Source of the DNA: Desulfovibrio desulfuricans
GTDB taxonomy: Bacteria; Desulfobacterota; Desulfovibrionia; Desulfovibrionales; Desulfovibrionaceae
Direction of reading: 5' to 3'
Length of the DNA stretch: 5,241 nucleotides
NCBI GenBank assembly: GCA_003251995.1
Contig: QKDT01000156.1
Coordinates: 1 to 5,241 of the forward strand
Below, in pieces: positions 4,869 through 5,241 of the stretch. The notes under the pieces were generated by a model. The model did not search any database. It saw only the letters and a program-made list of their open reading frames with translations, and had not been told where the DNA came from. The first letter of the stretch is position 1; each line of letters begins with the position of its first letter. Made by a program: the position numbers and the translations under genes.

Positions 4869-5241
4869 GGCTTGTGAAAGGCCCCAAGGTCAAAGTATCT
4901 GTTCTTCCCTGCTGCCGACAATGGTATGCCAAGAATTTTTGTTACCCCCTCGCCAAGCAGCCCCAGAATCATGGCGGTTTTGCCTATGGAAAACATGATT
5001 CTGTTATCAACGCGGTTGTCCGCCGCAATGGAAACGGCGCTGCCCAAAGCAATACCCAGATCAATGTCGTCAAAGGCGCAATGCCCACCTTTTTTCTGCG
5101 ATTCCCCGCAATCTGCAAAACCACAAAATCCACAGGATGTTACGCCCCGTGGTTTTGATCGTGTTCCCACAAGAACAAGGGCTTGAGAATTCTTAACGCT
5201 TTGCGCATCGCGTAAGTTTCTTGTGCGAAACTGTTCATCCA
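4865..5241 (-). CDS. DUF2148 ferredoxin domain-containing protein (C-terminal part, 5' end beyond window)
   Basis: On the minus strand a frame enters from the right edge (first full codon at 5239) and ends at TAG 4867-4865, giving 124 residues of a protein whose family is usually around 180. The GTG at 5170 is an internal valine, because family-like sequence (FRTRNLRDAQSVKNSQALVL) continues upstream of it. The cysteine motif is C-G-F-C-G-F-A-D-C with a fourth Cys after nine residues (C-x2-C-x4-C-x9-C), typical of the DUF2148 Fe-S domain. It is followed by the characteristic DLGIALGSAVSIAADNRVDN, the segment RIMFSIGKTAMILGLL and GIPLSAAGKNRYFD. The family is found mainly in anaerobic bacteria and archaea and has no established biochemical function; a cytoplasmic Fe-S protein is the reasonable expectation. 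It is convergent with the HxlR regulator (54-nt gap). No clear terminator is visible after its stop. Confidence 0.88.
   Translation of the reverse strand, partial: DEQFRTRNLRDAQSVKNSQALVLVGTRSKPRGVTSCGFCGFADCGESQKKGGHCAFDDIDLGIALGSAVSIAADNRVDNRIMFSIGKTAMILGLLGEGVTKILGIPLSAAGKNRYFDLGAFHKP

Noticed and set aside
5168..5170. GTG as start codon of the DUF2148 protein
   Set aside because: Family-like sequence continues in frame upstream to the window edge without a stop, so the real start is outside the window.
4823..5186. Plus-strand frames of 111 and 86 codons opposite the DUF2148 gene
   Set aside because: The minus-strand frame carries the full DUF2148 signature, so these are shadows.

Overview
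The window is about 5.2 kb of moderately GC-rich bacterial DNA from an anaerobe-type genome. A three-part glutamate synthase with several Fe-S modules, including an NAD(P)-dependent oxidoreductase fused to a GXGXG domain, together with a DUF2148 Fe-S protein, fits a Desulfovibrio-like sulfate reducer (Desulfobacterota). That placement is an inference from gene architecture and composition; there is no rRNA or other taxonomic marker.

Positions 1-4226 (+ strand) are the 3' part of one operon in which the functions of bacterial GltB/GltD are redistributed over three polypeptides. They are (i) the C-terminal end of a separate class-II glutamine amidotransferase subunit, truncated by the left edge; (ii) a 543-residue subunit with an N-terminal two-cluster ferredoxin module followed by the FMN-binding glutamate synthase domain; and (iii) a 765-residue fusion of the GXGXG structural domain, a GltD-like FAD/NAD(P) oxidoreductase and a C-terminal polyferredoxin tail. 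The first two genes overlap by 13 nt and the third follows after 20 nt with a good Shine-Dalgarno, so co-transcription and 1:1:1 assembly are likely. The expected job is reductive transfer of the glutamine amide to 2-oxoglutarate: the amidotransferase releases ammonia, the FMN subunit makes glutamate, and the fusion subunit brings in electrons through FAD and Fe-S clusters. A strong intrinsic terminator (4272-4317) closes the operon.

Positions 4397-4810 (+) encode an HxlR-family winged-helix regulator with the conserved N-terminal cysteine found in redox-sensing members. A 44-codon Cys-rich reading frame (4734-4868) with its own Shine-Dalgarno overlaps the regulator's non-conserved tail; whether it is real is uncertain.

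Positions 4865-5241 (- strand) hold the C-terminal part of a DUF2148 ferredoxin-domain protein that runs off the right edge. It is convergent with the regulator. The 170-nt gap 4227-4396 contains the terminator and the short upstream region of the regulator; no gene is seen there. No RNA gene, mobile element or CRISPR array was found.
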